Shown here in pieces: positions 47,719 through 58,854 of a stretch of DNA of 64,000 nucleotides (within the stretch, counting starts at the first letter, position 1; every line of letters begins with the position of its first letter). Under the pieces are notes generated by a model that saw nothing but the letters and a program-made list of their open reading frames with translations, was not told where the DNA came from and searched no databases. A program made the translations under genes and the position numbers. Source of the stretch: Ustilaginoidea virens (lineage: Eukaryota > Ascomycota > Sordariomycetes > Hypocreales > Clavicipitaceae); contig NC_057320.1 in NCBI RefSeq assembly GCF_000687475.1, positions 62,001 to 126,000 of the forward strand, read 5' to 3'.

Positions 47719-48811
47719 ATTTAGATCCTATATCGCCTGTCCTTCCATTTTTTAGACAGCTAGTTGCTATCATTATCTTCTTTTTCCAGAATCATTGTGC
47801 TGCTGCTTTTCACAGCAGCTACGGAGTTCAGCTGCGAATATCAACCTACGGGCATAACTAACGGGTAGGTTCCTAGGTTCGTGTCTGGGTTACCATAGGA
47901 CACTATGAACGCCTTGAAAAGGAGACAAAGAATCCTGACAAATTCATGCACGGGCTGTCAGCAGGCGGCCTGTATCAAGAAAGCTGAGAGAATTTTGGTG
48001 AATGAATAAAATACCCTCCAAGGAGCCAAAGGGAGGCTTCAAGTTCAGCGAGCCAACGTTCTTTGGCCACCACGGAGTACTCACGTGAGGAAAAGTATTC
48101 GCACATACCTACCTCATAAACGTAACAATGATTTTCTGAGGGCGAATTACGCAACAAGACCCAGAAACATGTTACGCAACGCCACCGAGAAAACTCGGAT
48201 GGTCCGATTGTGTGGTTACACGGCAGTGGTGGCAATCATGGAAGGAGCATCCGAGCTTCAGGACTGGACAGGGTGGACAGAAACATTGACGGCTGGCCCC
48301 CCAAAATGAACAGCTGAACAGCAGCCATTCGCCAATGGCCTCCGGTCTCACAGAAGGTGCCAGTCAGCCACGTTATATACTGGACGAAAAATCTGCAGCA
48401 TTCATCATGGCTCGAGGTGAGCTTGCTGCGAACCAAAGCCCATGACAAACTTGATGATACCATGTGCCCTCCAAAGCCAAAGCCGATTCGGAGCTTTAAG
48501 CGGACAAGAACAAGCAACGGCAGCCGAGCTCTCGTGATACTCTAGCCAGCGCAATGGCCAACAAAGGTCCGTCCACTGGTTGCACCGCACAGCCCGAGTC
48601 ACTAACAAAATGAAAGAGGTTAAGAATGTCTCACTTACGTCAACGGTCAGCATTTTGAACCCCGACGGCCGAGTCTCGCAACTCTGAGGCCGGCCTTGTT
48701 TAATTGATTACCTTGGGGTGTGCTACTTGGTCTGTTCACTTGGTCAACCCTTGGAGAAAGGACGTGGGCCATTTCATTCATCTGCCTTTTTCTCGAGCCC
48801 GCACTGTCAAG

Positions 48812-50561
48812 ATGCAACGGCAAAGCTTTTTAGCTCGACTTCGCCAGCAGCTCTGCAGAACCAAGCTCCCAGGCCAACACCACGAAGACTCTATTCCCTC
48901 TCATGCGACTGAGACATCACCGCTACTAAAGTCCGATTCATGCCTTGACCATGATCATGGGATCATCGTATGTGTCCGTCGCCGACAGAATATCGACCAG
49001 CCAGAACAAGGAATCCTCTCGCTTGACGATAATCCCGTTACTTGGCTGCACGAGGCCAGGACCATTGCATCTTATTCGCTCCCTCTCACTGTCACATTTT
49101 TGCTCCAGTACTCAGTCGATGCCCTGAGTCTCATCGCCGCGGGAAGGCTCGGGAAGCGTGAGCTGGGAGCGGTATCTTGTGAGTTGCAGCCAGACACCTG
49201 GAGTCGTTGCCCACGAAAAGAGCTGACTGCTGACGGTTTTGAACTAGTGGCCAATATGTCAGCTGCAATTACATGCTTCGCACCCATACAAGGCCTAGCA
49301 ACAAGCTTGGATACTCTTTGTGCTCAGGCCTACGGCTCCGGGCGAAAGCATCTCATCGGCCTCTACTGTCAGCGCATGGCCCTTTTTCTCTTATGCCTCT
49401 GCATCCCCATATCTATCCTGTGGCTGTACGCCGAGCCCATCATGAAGCACCTGGTGTCAGACGCCGAGTCTGCCCGCCTAGCAAGCTTGTATCTCGTCGC
49501 ACTAACATGCGCAATTCCGGGCTATGTCATTTTTGAGATTGTGAAGCGATTTCTCCAAGCGCAGGGGCTCTTTCAGGCGACAACCTACGTTTTACTCGTC
49601 GCAGCGCCTTGCCATGCCATCGTGGTTTCTGTCTTGATTCGGAAATTTGGTTTCATCGGTGCTCCAATGGCGGTTGCGGCCACAAGGACGTTGATAGCTG
49701 TCCTTGTCCTCCTCTACGTTAGGTTTATCAATGGTTCTGGCTGCTGGGGAGGTTTCAGCCACCGAGCACTCACCAACTGGTGGACCATGATTCGGCTGGC
49801 GATTCCAGGGATGATCATGGTAGAAGCAGAATACCTTGCTTTTGAAGTCATGATTATTGCTTCCAGCCAGTTTGGCACCGACTATCTCGCCGTCCAGGGC
49901 ATCTTGTCGGCAATCGCGACGATTTCATTTCAGGTCCCCTTTTCCATGTCGATTGCTGCCTCCACGCGAATCGCCGGCCTGATAGGTGCCGGGGCGGTTG
50001 GCGCCGGTAAGGTTGCAGCTAAAATGGTGCGTATTCTGCTCATCTTTTCCACGACAACTGTATCATTTTGTCCATAGTGCTGACCGAGACAGGCCTTGAC
50101 CGCAGTTTGCATTACGGGCTGCCTCAACTTCATCGTGTACATCTTATTTCAAGCCCGACTTCCCTTTATATTCACCGACGACCCGGTTGTCGCGAGACTG
50201 GCTACGCAACTCTTGCCGATGCTGGGCCTCACGACATTTCTGGAAGGTGTAGGAGCGACAGCCCATGGACTGCTGCGAGGCATCGGCAGGCAATCAATTG
50301 GCGGGCCGGCCACTCTTTCATCGTATTACTTTGTTGCGCTACCTACCTCTTTGGCATTGGGTTTTGGACTTGACTGGAAGCTGCATGGTCTCCTTTGGGG
50401 TCTAACGCTTGGACTGGTTGTGTGAGTGTTCTGCAACTAATGACTAAAATAGAAAGTGCTAATTGGTATATAGCGTATCACTTATAGAATACACATATCT
50501 GTGCATGGCGAATTGGAACAAGGCAGCCACGGAAGCGACGGCCAGGAATGCTGCAGGTTGA
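48812..50561 (+). CDS. MATE-family multidrug/toxin extrusion transporter
   Basis: Exons 48812-49178, 49248-50026 and 50093 onward. The 69-bp intron 1 (GTGAGT...CTAG) is a multiple of three and open, so it can be misread as coding; removing it restores the MATE block LGAVSLANMSA. Intron 2 is 66 bp (GTGCGT...ACAG). The hydrophilic N-terminus (about 100 residues, with ETSPLL) is followed by about 12 membrane helices, with LATSLDTLCAQAYGSG, TNWW and GLLRGIGRQ motifs as in fungal MATE proteins. These export small cationic or aromatic compounds by H+ or Na+ antiport, usually at the vacuole or plasma membrane. The last exon is uncertain: a good donor GTGAGT (50422) is followed by an ORF reading ANWNKAATEATARN to TGA 50561, but the only acceptor (50487) is one base out of phase. 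Start chosen at MQRQSFLARL; an upstream Met at 48704 exists. Confidence 0.85.
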
Positions 50562-51510
50562 TCTAACTCTAATGAACTTCCAAGAGCAACTAGACGACGA
50601 CCTAGCGGCTGAACAGCTGGTTCCCAACTTGCGGTTTGGCGAGAAAAAAAAAGTAACTGGGCAAATTGGGTCCAAATTGTACCACAAGATGTACCGTAAT
50701 TGTTAATGAGAGCGCAATTGTTATCCATCGAGGAAAAGGAGCATCATCAGGTTTGCGCCAGTGTGTTTCCCATCGAGCCAATGCATTTTCCTTGTTTTAT
50801 TGTATAGCCAAAGGGTGATTTTCTCACCTTCATACCGAACGACGGCTTGCTAGCTGACTGCCCATGCTGCTTCGTCTCGGTCCACGACGGAGCTTTTCTG
50901 GGCAATATGACCCGGGTATGACTTATCTCCCAGTTATGAGGTCTCATTTCTTCATCAGCAAATGATCGAGCCACAAGACCATATATGCCTCCCGCAGCAT
51001 GCCAGCAGCTACACTGCACGAGACCTCTTTTCAATTCCAGCGAAATAGGGGCTCGGAGCCTGGTCATTGATCATTCATCTGGAGTCCGTAGCAAATTCTG
51101 ATTCTTGGTTTAACGATCTAGCTCCGTTCATCCCCGGTAGCCAGAGATGTCCAATGAAACAGAGCAGTTAATTTCCGAGCCAGCTGTGTGAAAGTTCGTC
51201 AGCCCATGTTGGGAAGCTCACTAGCCGTGGTTGCAGGAGTCGACTTTTGAAAAGTCACTTACGAGCCTTTGCATGCCAATATAGTTTTGCTATGCTCCTT
51301 AAATAGATGTTATAGTGGATGGAGGTAAAAGGCAAGTAGATGAGCCCAAGACAGAAGTTGTTACTGGGCTGGCACTGTGCATTGCTACCTTGAAAAAGGT
51401 ATTTAAGCAGGTCAATTTCCAGGTCGCAACCAATTCCACTTCAACATAAAATTTGGTTAACCTACAAGTTGCCAAACTCTCGCCCACTCAACCAGAAAGA
51501 AGCTATCACT
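50562..51510. other. No supported gene; 3' flank of MATE gene and promoter of reductase gene
   Basis: Short frames only; none with motifs. The final 60 bases before 51511 include an AC-rich leader. Confidence 0.5.
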
Positions 51511-52595
51511 ATGCCAAGTATTGAGCATGGATCACTTGTCCTCGTCACCGGGGTGAACGGGTATATTGGCAGCCATGTGGCTAAACATCTCCTGGAACGC
51601 GGCTTTCGCGTTCGTGGTACGGTTCGAGACGACCACAAGCGCGGCTACATGGAAGCACTATTTGAGGAAAGCCATAGAAGAGGCGAGTTTGAAGTTCAAA
51701 TTGTCGAGGATATGGCCTCTGATGGCGCCTTTGACACGGCTATGCAAGGTTCGCGCCAACATGATTCGTCACCGCCGGTCCAGGTTCTGCTAACGATACT
51801 ACAGATTGCCAAGGTGTCATCCATGTGGCTTCGGACCTCTCGCTCAACCCAGATCCCAACAAAGTCATCCCGCCGGTGCTTTCTGGAGTACGGAACGCCC
51901 TCACTGCGGCAGCCCGGAATCCATGCGTCAAGCGCTTCGTCTACACCTCCTCTTCAACTGCAGCAACCGCCCCAATCGTAGACACGGTGTTCGACGTCGA
52001 TACAAATACATGGAATCACGATGACGTTCAAGCCGCATTAGCCCCGTCGCCGTACAATGACGATCGGAAGCTGGCCGTATATGCCGCGAGCAAGATGCTA
52101 GCCGAGCAGGAGTGTTGGCGCTTCATGGAGCAGGAGAAGCCTGTCTTTACCCTCAATACGGTACTGCCAAATTGCAATATTGGAAGAATCTTGTCCAAGG
52201 AGCAGCCAGCGTCGACGGGTGGCTGGTATAAGAAAATGTGGGAGGGCGATAAAGATATTCTCGAGCTTTTGCGATGCCAGTTTGCGCCGCAGCACTATGT
52301 CAACGTAACAGACACGGCTGTTTTGCATCTGGCGGCCTTGCTCGAGCTGGATGTGACTGGAGAGAGACTATTCGCATGTGCGGGCCCGTTTGGTTTCAAC
52401 GAGACAGCCGAGCTGATGGAGGAACTAGATGCTGCTGGCTGCGGGGACGGCAGCAGGCGGTTCGAGAGAAGCACGAGTTCATCCAAGGATCTCAAGACGT
52501 TCGCGACGAAGAGGGCTCAAGAGCTGCTGCGAAGGTATAGTAGACCTGGGTTTACTGGCCTGAAGGAATCGTTGAGGGAAGCCATCGAGTCCTGA
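51511..52595 (+). CDS. NAD(P)-dependent epimerase/dehydratase-type reductase (Gre2/dihydroflavonol reductase-like)
   Basis: Exons 51511-51748 and 51805-52595 give 342 residues; the 56-bp intron has donor GTTCGC and a perfect TGCTAAC branch point. The extended SDR fold shows the Rossmann motif TGVNGYIG (residues 13-20), GTVRD (about 35), HVASD, the TSSS active-site serine block and YAASK (catalytic Tyr and Lys, about 170). These match Gre2/aldehyde reductase-type enzymes, cytosolic NADPH-dependent carbonyl reductases acting on ketones or aldehydes; many act in fungal secondary metabolism. Start MPSIEHGS is preferred over an upstream Met (51469) because it lies at the usual distance from the Rossmann fold. 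Confidence 0.88.
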
Positions 52596-53193
52596 GTTTG
52601 ACAATGTGGACTTGCGCAACCTCATCAAAGCTTGTGATTGAATGCCAGATGATGGTGCGGATTTGCACAAGTGTTATTTCAGTTACTCTGCAGAATCTAA
52701 GCGCTTTGAATCATGTTCTTTGGCCTTGACCGCCTTGAAGACACCGTCGTCGTCGGACATGGCCACGCACATGACACGGAAGCAAACTGGAATTTCCAGA
52801 TATCAGGACGTTCGGCCACCGAAAAGATACAGCCTCTCTTTGAAGCTACCATGCGTCATGTTGCACCAAAAATGTAAAGTCACACCAAGTGCGGCTTCTA
52901 ATGCAGTGTGTGATGTAATGCAAAGACTGCCTGCAAGTTCAAGAACTTCGTGAGATGCAGCAGCACAGTGACGCTAAGAAAAGAAAATGATAATGTCTGT
53001 CAAATCCTGTCAGCAGAGGGGAGATATGACATTACTCTCTATATATTAGGCCTGTGTCTGATATATGAGGCTGCTAAATGACTCATAGAACCGGCTGGAA
53101 AACAGCTCGGCTAGTAAAACAGCGCACAACAAAGGGCAAAAAGGCTGCTCAAATAGAGCATCAAACAGGGTCCCCAACGCATTTTACCCGAGC
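52596..53193. other. No supported gene; convergent 3' flanks
   Basis: This lies between the stop of the reductase (+) and the stop of the next SDR (-). No frame with motifs. Confidence 0.5.
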
Positions 53194-54244
53194 TCAGACA
53201 GCAGCAGGACAGATGAGTGTCTCCCCTCCGTCTGGAAACAGAATCTGATGGTTGTAAAAGCTCCCCCCCACGCTCGCAAGAAACAATATCGTGGCGGCAA
53301 TGTCCATCTCCCCGCCTGGCCTACCTACACCCAATATTAGACACGAAACCTACGCGGCAAAATCCCCTCACTCACCTGCAGCGTTCGTCACCGGGCGATT
53401 CATCGTCGACTTTTGATCCGGCCCCGAAGAACCCGTCGTCATCTGCCCCTGTCAGCTCCCACCAGCAAGCGCAGGGTTTCGCAAAAACGTACTTCTGAAG
53501 GAAACGTGCCCGGGGCAATCTGGTTCACCCGCACAGTCGTATTGGCAAGCAGCCGCGCCAGTATGCGGCTCAGATGTACCGTCCCGGCTTTACTCACCGC
53601 GTAGGAAACGTACCCGCGGCAGCTGTCCTTCAGAAAGGCCGCGTTGCTGGATAGATTGACGATGCTGGACGCGTAGCCGTCGACTACGGCGGAGCCCTTT
53701 TCGAGCAGCGGCAGAAACGCCATGGACATGAAGAAGCCGCCCATGGCGTTTGTGGCAAACGACGCGGCCCAGTCGTTCGGCGCCGAGCGCATGAAGTGCT
53801 CCGAGATGGCGGTGGCACTGCTCATGCACGGCTGGCCGCTGTCCGCAAACCTCGTGGCGTGGTCCAAGGCAATCCCGGCGTTGTTGACGAGCAGCTGGAT
53901 GCCTTGGGGCTCCAACGCGGTGATTTGCTCCGCCAGACGTACCACGTCGGCTTTGACGCTGATGTCGGCCACAAGACTAGGAAGCTGTTAGCGGAGCAGT
54001 ATCAAGGGGCGCGAGAAGGGATGTCTTGCGGTATCATCTCGCCGGGTCCGGTGTTGTACAGCCGCTGGACCGTGTCCAGGGCGTCTTTTCGTCGGTCCAC
54101 GACGTAGATCTTGGCGCCGTTGGCAATCAATGCCTGGGTGATCATCAATCCTATTCCGGAGCCGCCCCCCGTGAGCACAGCCGTCACATGCGACACGTTG
54201 AAGAGACGGTCACGATTTAGATGCTCTGGGCTGTGAGAGGCCAT
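53194..54244 (-). CDS. Classical short-chain dehydrogenase/reductase (four exons, one GC-AG intron)
   Basis: Exons 54244-54030, 53976-53493, 53442-53376 and 53324-53194 give 298 residues. The first intron (53 bp) has a GCAAGA donor, a CTAAC branch point and CTAG end: a GC-AG intron. The others start GTACGT and GTGAGT. Motifs: TGGGSGIG (25-32), NNAG (103-106), catalytic Tyr197-x3-Lys201 (YAVSK), PGTFPSE and a C-terminal FPDGG typical of cofactor-binding SDRs. It probably reduces or oxidises a carbonyl/hydroxyl with NADP(H). It is divergent to a paralogous SDR that starts 480 bp away, so the two may share a promoter. Substrate unknown. Confidence 0.88.
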
Positions 54245-54723
54245 GGCTGTATGTAGAGAGCTGGTTTTTGAACAAGATCAAGGTTTGCGGATTTTGTCAA
54301 AAGCATCATCGGGCGGTCAGTCTTAATGCTGGTAGGAAAGCAGGCTACCTGACCCTATCTATCTCTGTTGCGAATACTGGCCAGGGAGTAGCAGGGGTGG
54401 GTTGTAGTTTGCAGCATTAGTGCATAATCCTGCAGAATCCTCACATAGGAACATGCTCTTCGGGGCTCGGTAGCGGATGGGCAGAGGTAGGAAGGGAAAG
54501 TGTAGAGAGCGCTTCCATTGGACCTATCCATCCATGTTGGCTGCCAGAGCGGCTGGGACGTAACGGTCCGAAACACGAAGTGAATTCGGAGCACTCTCAT
54601 CTTCCCGGAATCATTCGACTCAGCGTTTTTCCTTCTTTTCTTTCATGTTTCTGTAATCCAGCCAGTCAGCCATTCCTCGATTAGACAGCGGTAATCTGCA
54701 TTCCTATTGACAAAACCTACACG
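54245..54723. promoter_or_regulatory. Shared 479-bp intergenic region between two divergent SDR genes
   Basis: No gene. Both neighbours start at its edges, so it must hold both core promoters. CT-rich tracts (about 54624-54645) lie upstream of the plus-strand gene. I see no clear transcription-factor motif that I can name. Confidence 0.5.
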
Positions 54724-55768
54724 ATGCCGACAAACAACGCAGATTTCGCCCTCTCCAATGTCTTCAACGTCAAGGACAAGGTAAACTGCCAAGTCTGTAA
54801 CCCAAATCGTCACTAACCGGCGTCTAGGTGGCCGTTATTACCGGCGGTGGCTCCGGGCTGGGCCTGATGGCCGCTCAGGCTCTGTCCGTCGCCACTACCC
54901 CCCCTCCACTCTCCCCCAATCCCAGCTTCTCGCATCTAACACAACTGCAGAGCGGTTAACGGCGCGAAGGTCTACATCGTCGGCCGCACTGAAGCGAAGC
55001 TGCAGCGCGCAGCGGCAGCTCACGGACAAGGCATCAGCGGCTCCATCATCCCCCTACAGGGAGACGTCTCGCAAAAAGACGACATCCGGTTAGATCTCTG
55101 CCCGGCGCTCGCAACATCCGGCTGACTTATCCAGGCGTCTTGTTCAAGAACTCAGCAAGCGACAGCAGTGGGTGGACATTCTGATCAACAATGCCGGCAT
55201 CTACAGCAACGAGCAGAAGGCCCGAGGCGCCAGCGCGCAAGAGGTGAAGCAGAACCTGTTCGAGGCGGACAACGCAACCTTTGCGAACTGGACCGATGTC
55301 TATGCTACCAACGTCGCCGCCGTGTACTTTGTCACGACGGCCTTTCTTCCCCTCCTGCAGCGGGCAAGTGACGAGCGGCCCGGTGTCGCGAGCACCGTCA
55401 TCAACATATCGTCCATCAATGGCTTGATCAAGGAATCCCTGAGCCGGTTCGCGTCAAATGCCGCCAAGGCAGCTACCATTCACCTGACCAAGATGCTAGC
55501 TGTCGAAATTGCAAACTGCAAACTGTCCATCAGGGTCAATTCCATTGCACCGGGCTTGTTCCCCAGCGAGATCACCACGGGTACAAGTGATGAGTGCCAG
55601 AAATCGCCCCCTCTGCCGGCGGGCACCTGTGCCGAGATATCGGCTGGGAGGCCTGGCAATGATGTGGACATGGCGAGTGCGATTCTCTTTGCCGCTACGA
55701 ACCAATACCTCAACGGACAGATCATAGTTGTGGATGGAGGCTACCTGGTTAAATATGGAACGCTGTAG
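54724..55768 (+). CDS. Short-chain dehydrogenase-like protein lacking the catalytic tyrosine
   Basis: Exons 54724-54780, 54828-54883, 54951-55088 and 55135-55768 give 294 residues. Introns of 47, 67 and 46 bp use donors GTAAAC, GTCCGT and GTTAGA. The cofactor motif TGGGSGLG (24-31) and NNAG (102-105) are intact, the catalytic Ser is present (INISSINGL, about 176-177) and PGLFPSE and VDGGY follow. However, the position of the catalytic Tyr in YxxxK is Ser (FASNAAK; Ser191, codon TCA 55454-55456; Lys195 kept). By established SDR chemistry this should strongly reduce or abolish normal hydride transfer. It may have a non-catalytic or altered role, or be decaying. Paralog of the divergent neighbour. 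Confidence 0.85.
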
Positions 55769-55898
55769 ACGCTGTCTTTGTATCCGTCAGCAGTCCAATA
55801 TAGCGTGCTTGTTGATAAATCATTTAAGATGCACCGATTCCGATGGATAAATCCAAGCTCTTGCTACTTTTTGTCACCCGTCTATCGCAACTTGTCCC

Positions 55899-57111
55899 TT
55901 AAGACGCCTTTATTTTGCTCTTTTTCATCTCTGCTGCCTGGCGATCTCTTGCGTATAGCTGACAAGCAACCTGCTCGTCTGTAAACTCGGTGCCCCAAAG
56001 GCGGTCCCAGAACCGGAAGTGGAGAGCAAAATTCTTCTGCAGATTATGTTAGCAACAGACAGTAAATAGGGTCTATTGACAAAAACGACGAGAGGAAAAG
56101 GATCACATTACCTTTAAGCCCCATCGCTGATGGTGTTTATCGTGATATCCAGCGTCGACCGTGGTAAGAATGTCTACTGGGTTCCACGGCAGAGCATATC
56201 CGCTATGGTCTGTACAGGACTTGAAGGAAGAAAAGGCCGAAAACACCATGCCTTCTCTGAGAGTCATGCCAGAGCCCACGACAGCCACGACAAAAGCTCC
56301 GACGCTAAGAAACAAGCTCTCGAGTGGGTGGTCGTAGATTCCGCCCCAGCTATAAGGCACGTACAATTCGTGATGTCGGGCATGGAAATTTCCTACGACA
56401 GCATCAGCCTATGAAGTACACTTGTAGCATGCCACTTACTATACAGCCATTGGTTACTGTGCTCTGCCCGATGAATAAAGAAGACCCATGTGTCCGCCAA
56501 TCGCAAAGCGAGGTAGAACCGTAGCACTGGGATCAATCCGTAATACATCATCTTTGCTAGTAGCAGTTCCGCTTTCTCATTTGGAGGGAAGGGCAAAGCG
56601 GTACCAGTGGCGGAGCGTGAGAATGGGTCCATAGAGTCCATAGAGTCGGTCGAGACAGATCCACCAGAGAGCGCCATCACGATGGTCCGTCTCCAACAAC
56701 GAACTAAGTCTGCCCATGCCATCAAGTCACCTTGTGCATTGGGTGTCGATTCTCCCTCAGTGAAAAGCATATTCATCATTATTCCCAAACCTGTTTGTAG
56801 GATCTAGTACATGTCAACAGGGCCAGTCGTGGACGGATACCCCCGTGACGCACCTGCACCAGAATCACACCACGGAGGCATTCCATCCGGGTGATGGTGT
56901 TTTTTGTTTTTTCCTCCGCACTAGTGTGTATTTTGTATTGATAAAACAACTGGTATCGCTCGAAAACCTCGTACACAGCTGCAGTGAGCCAGTGTGTCAC
57001 CACCGGGACAATCAACGAGAGGGTGTAGTCGGAAACCCCGTTGATAAGTGTGTGCTTCTGCGGCGGCGGGTGTGATGAAGTCGCCATTGGTCTGTGGTCC
57101 ATATGGTTCAT
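55899..57111 (-). CDS. Membrane fatty acid hydroxylase/sterol desaturase-family oxygenase, copy 1
   Basis: Exons 57111-56854, 56803-56440, 56392-56112 and 56036-55899 give 346 residues; introns of 50, 47 and 75 bp. Start could also be Met9 (57087). The three di-iron histidine boxes are present: HRAEH (about 197-201), HARHH (about 211-215) and HDKHH (about 291-295). Several hydrophobic helices (residues about 30-50, 175-195, 225-245) fit an ER membrane enzyme. The family (ERG3/ERG25/FA hydroxylase) hydroxylates or desaturates lipids or sterols with O2 and cytochrome b5. The nearby second copy has introns at the same three places. Substrate unknown. Confidence 0.87.
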
Positions 57112-58452
57112 TGCGAAGCATATTACTCAATAATGGGCACAGAGGAGTCTGTACTTGGAACAAGCTATTATACTTGTCTGATAAAAAGTATTCTTATCAT
57201 AAGAACAGAGCCGTGGCTGGAACAGAACAGACAGGCCTATTGGTGTTGGTTTCCCTAACGGATCCTCTTCGGTAGCTCAAAGGTAAGCTACTGGAACCGG
57301 ATTTTATATGCATACCCCTAGCATGCAACTTGCAAATGGTGGAACAAGTTGAGATTGCCAGCACGAACAGTTCATTTGCGCCTTTAGTTCAAGTCAAAAC
57401 ACCAGTCGAGGTGCGTAACTTACGGAGACTGTACCTAGTACTGCCTGAGCCTGGAGAGAAATACGCCGAGCCAGAGAAACATTAATTAACGCAGCTAGCC
57501 CATCTTTTTTCCAGCAGTAAAACGCTAAATTGGCTCATCTTCTTAGCAACTATGCCTATTATAGGGCATATAGGCGACCCTTGCTAGCGCGGCGTATAGT
57601 GATAAGGTTTCTTAGAATTACAGAACCCTTCTACAAACATATACTGCAGATCCTTACCAAATCCAGAAGGCGCCCGATCTCGACTCGATCACGGCCCTAC
57701 GGGTTCCCTCTGGCTTCACTAATTCGTCTGCAATTCTACCTCATGGAGGGTTGAAATTATAGAATCAAAGGCAGTTCAACCTGATTGGCTTCATGGCGGG
57801 TAGTTTTAAGATCTTAAAGACGAACTGGACGTTGTGGAGAGCTTATAACCGACAACCACAGGCCTGGGTGAGGTATATTCCTCTCTGATGCTATCGTACA
57901 GAGCGGGGCACGTAAGCGAGGCGCGCGTAAAAGTCAATCGTTGTATCGGTACGATACGAAGCGGCGAGCCCTGCCGCTAAATGTAATGCCCAGTATCAAG
58001 CAAGTACATGTATGAAATGATGGCAAAACGGATTAATCTTATTTAGGCGTAAAATCTAACGATAGAGATATTGTGAAGTGTTGATAGCATAAGCGCACGA
58101 AGGCTGGCGTGTAAATGGTGGCTGAGACTTGCGCCATCAGCATTAGTATGCTTGGAAAACCGCCCACACAAGTGACAAGACACCCAAGGGATAAGATAAG
58201 GCACACACGGAAGCACTTGGGCGGCACTGGACCCGGCAAACGGACCGGGAGAGGGACCCATCATTATGCAAGAATTGTCAAGTTGACCACGCTTCGGGCC
58301 GTCTTCTTAGCCTGACCCGCAAGCCGGTAATGCGTCTGATAAGGGAGCTCCCAACAACCATCCCTTCAAATACCTCGCTCAACTTTTTGAAAATCTAGCC
58401 CACGCACAAACCCCCTCAAGAAAAGGAACCGAAAACCCCGTCACCGCAAACC
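57112..58452. other. No supported gene
   Basis: Short frames only; AT content is raised at 57.5-57.75 kb, where an AT-rich 74-codon frame may be transposon-derived. Includes promoters of the flanking desaturase-type gene (-) and SnoaL-like gene (+). Confidence 0.5.
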
Positions 58453-58854
58453 ATGGCTGCGCGCTCTTTGGAATCCGCCTACCAGGCTTACATCGCTGCC
58501 CTGAACGAGCGTCCCTTCCGCAGCCTAGCCGACCACATGCACCCAGTCGTCATTCTCAACGGCAATCCCATGCCTCGCGAAGATTTTGAGGCCCTGGTCG
58601 CGGAGGATGTTGACGCGGCTCCAGACCTGAAGTTCACAGTGGTCATGCCAGTGGTGGACGAATCGACGCAGCGGGTAGGCAGCCGGATCGAGTTTCGATG
58701 CACGCCCCAGCGCGAGTTCATGGGGAAGAACATACAGGGAACGGTCAAATGCATGGAGCACATGTTTTACGAGTTTCGGGACGGCAAGATCGAAAAGGTG
58801 TGGTGGATGCCTGGGGAGCTGGTGGCTGTGGAGGCAGGCGATGCGGATGCGTGA
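58453..58854 (+). CDS. SnoaL-like/NTF2-fold protein (polyketide-cyclase-like)
   Basis: A single exon of 133 residues, with a CCGCAAACCATGGCT start context (good Kozak). The sequence pattern (N-terminal helix, YIAALNERPF, LADHMHPVVILNGNPM, then beta-strand-rich FTVVMPVVDES, RIEFRCTP, MFYEFRDGKIEKVWWM) matches the SnoaL-like branch of the NTF2-like superfamily. These small alpha+beta barrels include aldol-type polyketide cyclases and isomerases, but many act on other small molecules or have no known role. No membrane or signal segment. It lies between the two desaturase-type genes. Confidence 0.85.
   Translation: MAARSLESAYQAYIAALNERPFRSLADHMHPVVILNGNPMPREDFEALVAEDVDAAPDLKFTVVMPVVDESTQRVGSRIEFRCTPQREFMGKNIQGTVKCMEHMFYEFRDGKIEKVWWMPGELVAVEAGDADA

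Larger units (their letters stand above)
44179..48811. other. 4.6-kb stretch without an intact gene; scattered coding relics
   Basis: Frames are short and mostly overlapping. Two may be decayed coding sequence: 45527-45279 (-), a low-repeat 82-codon frame, and 45970-46371 (+), a 133-codon frame with Trp/Leu content like an old coding region. Neither has a recognised motif. Also present: a duplicated GGGGCTAAGCGCTTAC motif (about 44334 and 44423) and a perfect 10-bp hairpin at 47695-47718. Confidence 0.5.

Noticed and set aside
53194..53324. Apparent frameshift in the last exon of the minus-strand SDR
   Set aside because: On recounting the G homopolymer (seven bases) the frame is intact and reads through SFYNHQILFPDGG to a normal stop.
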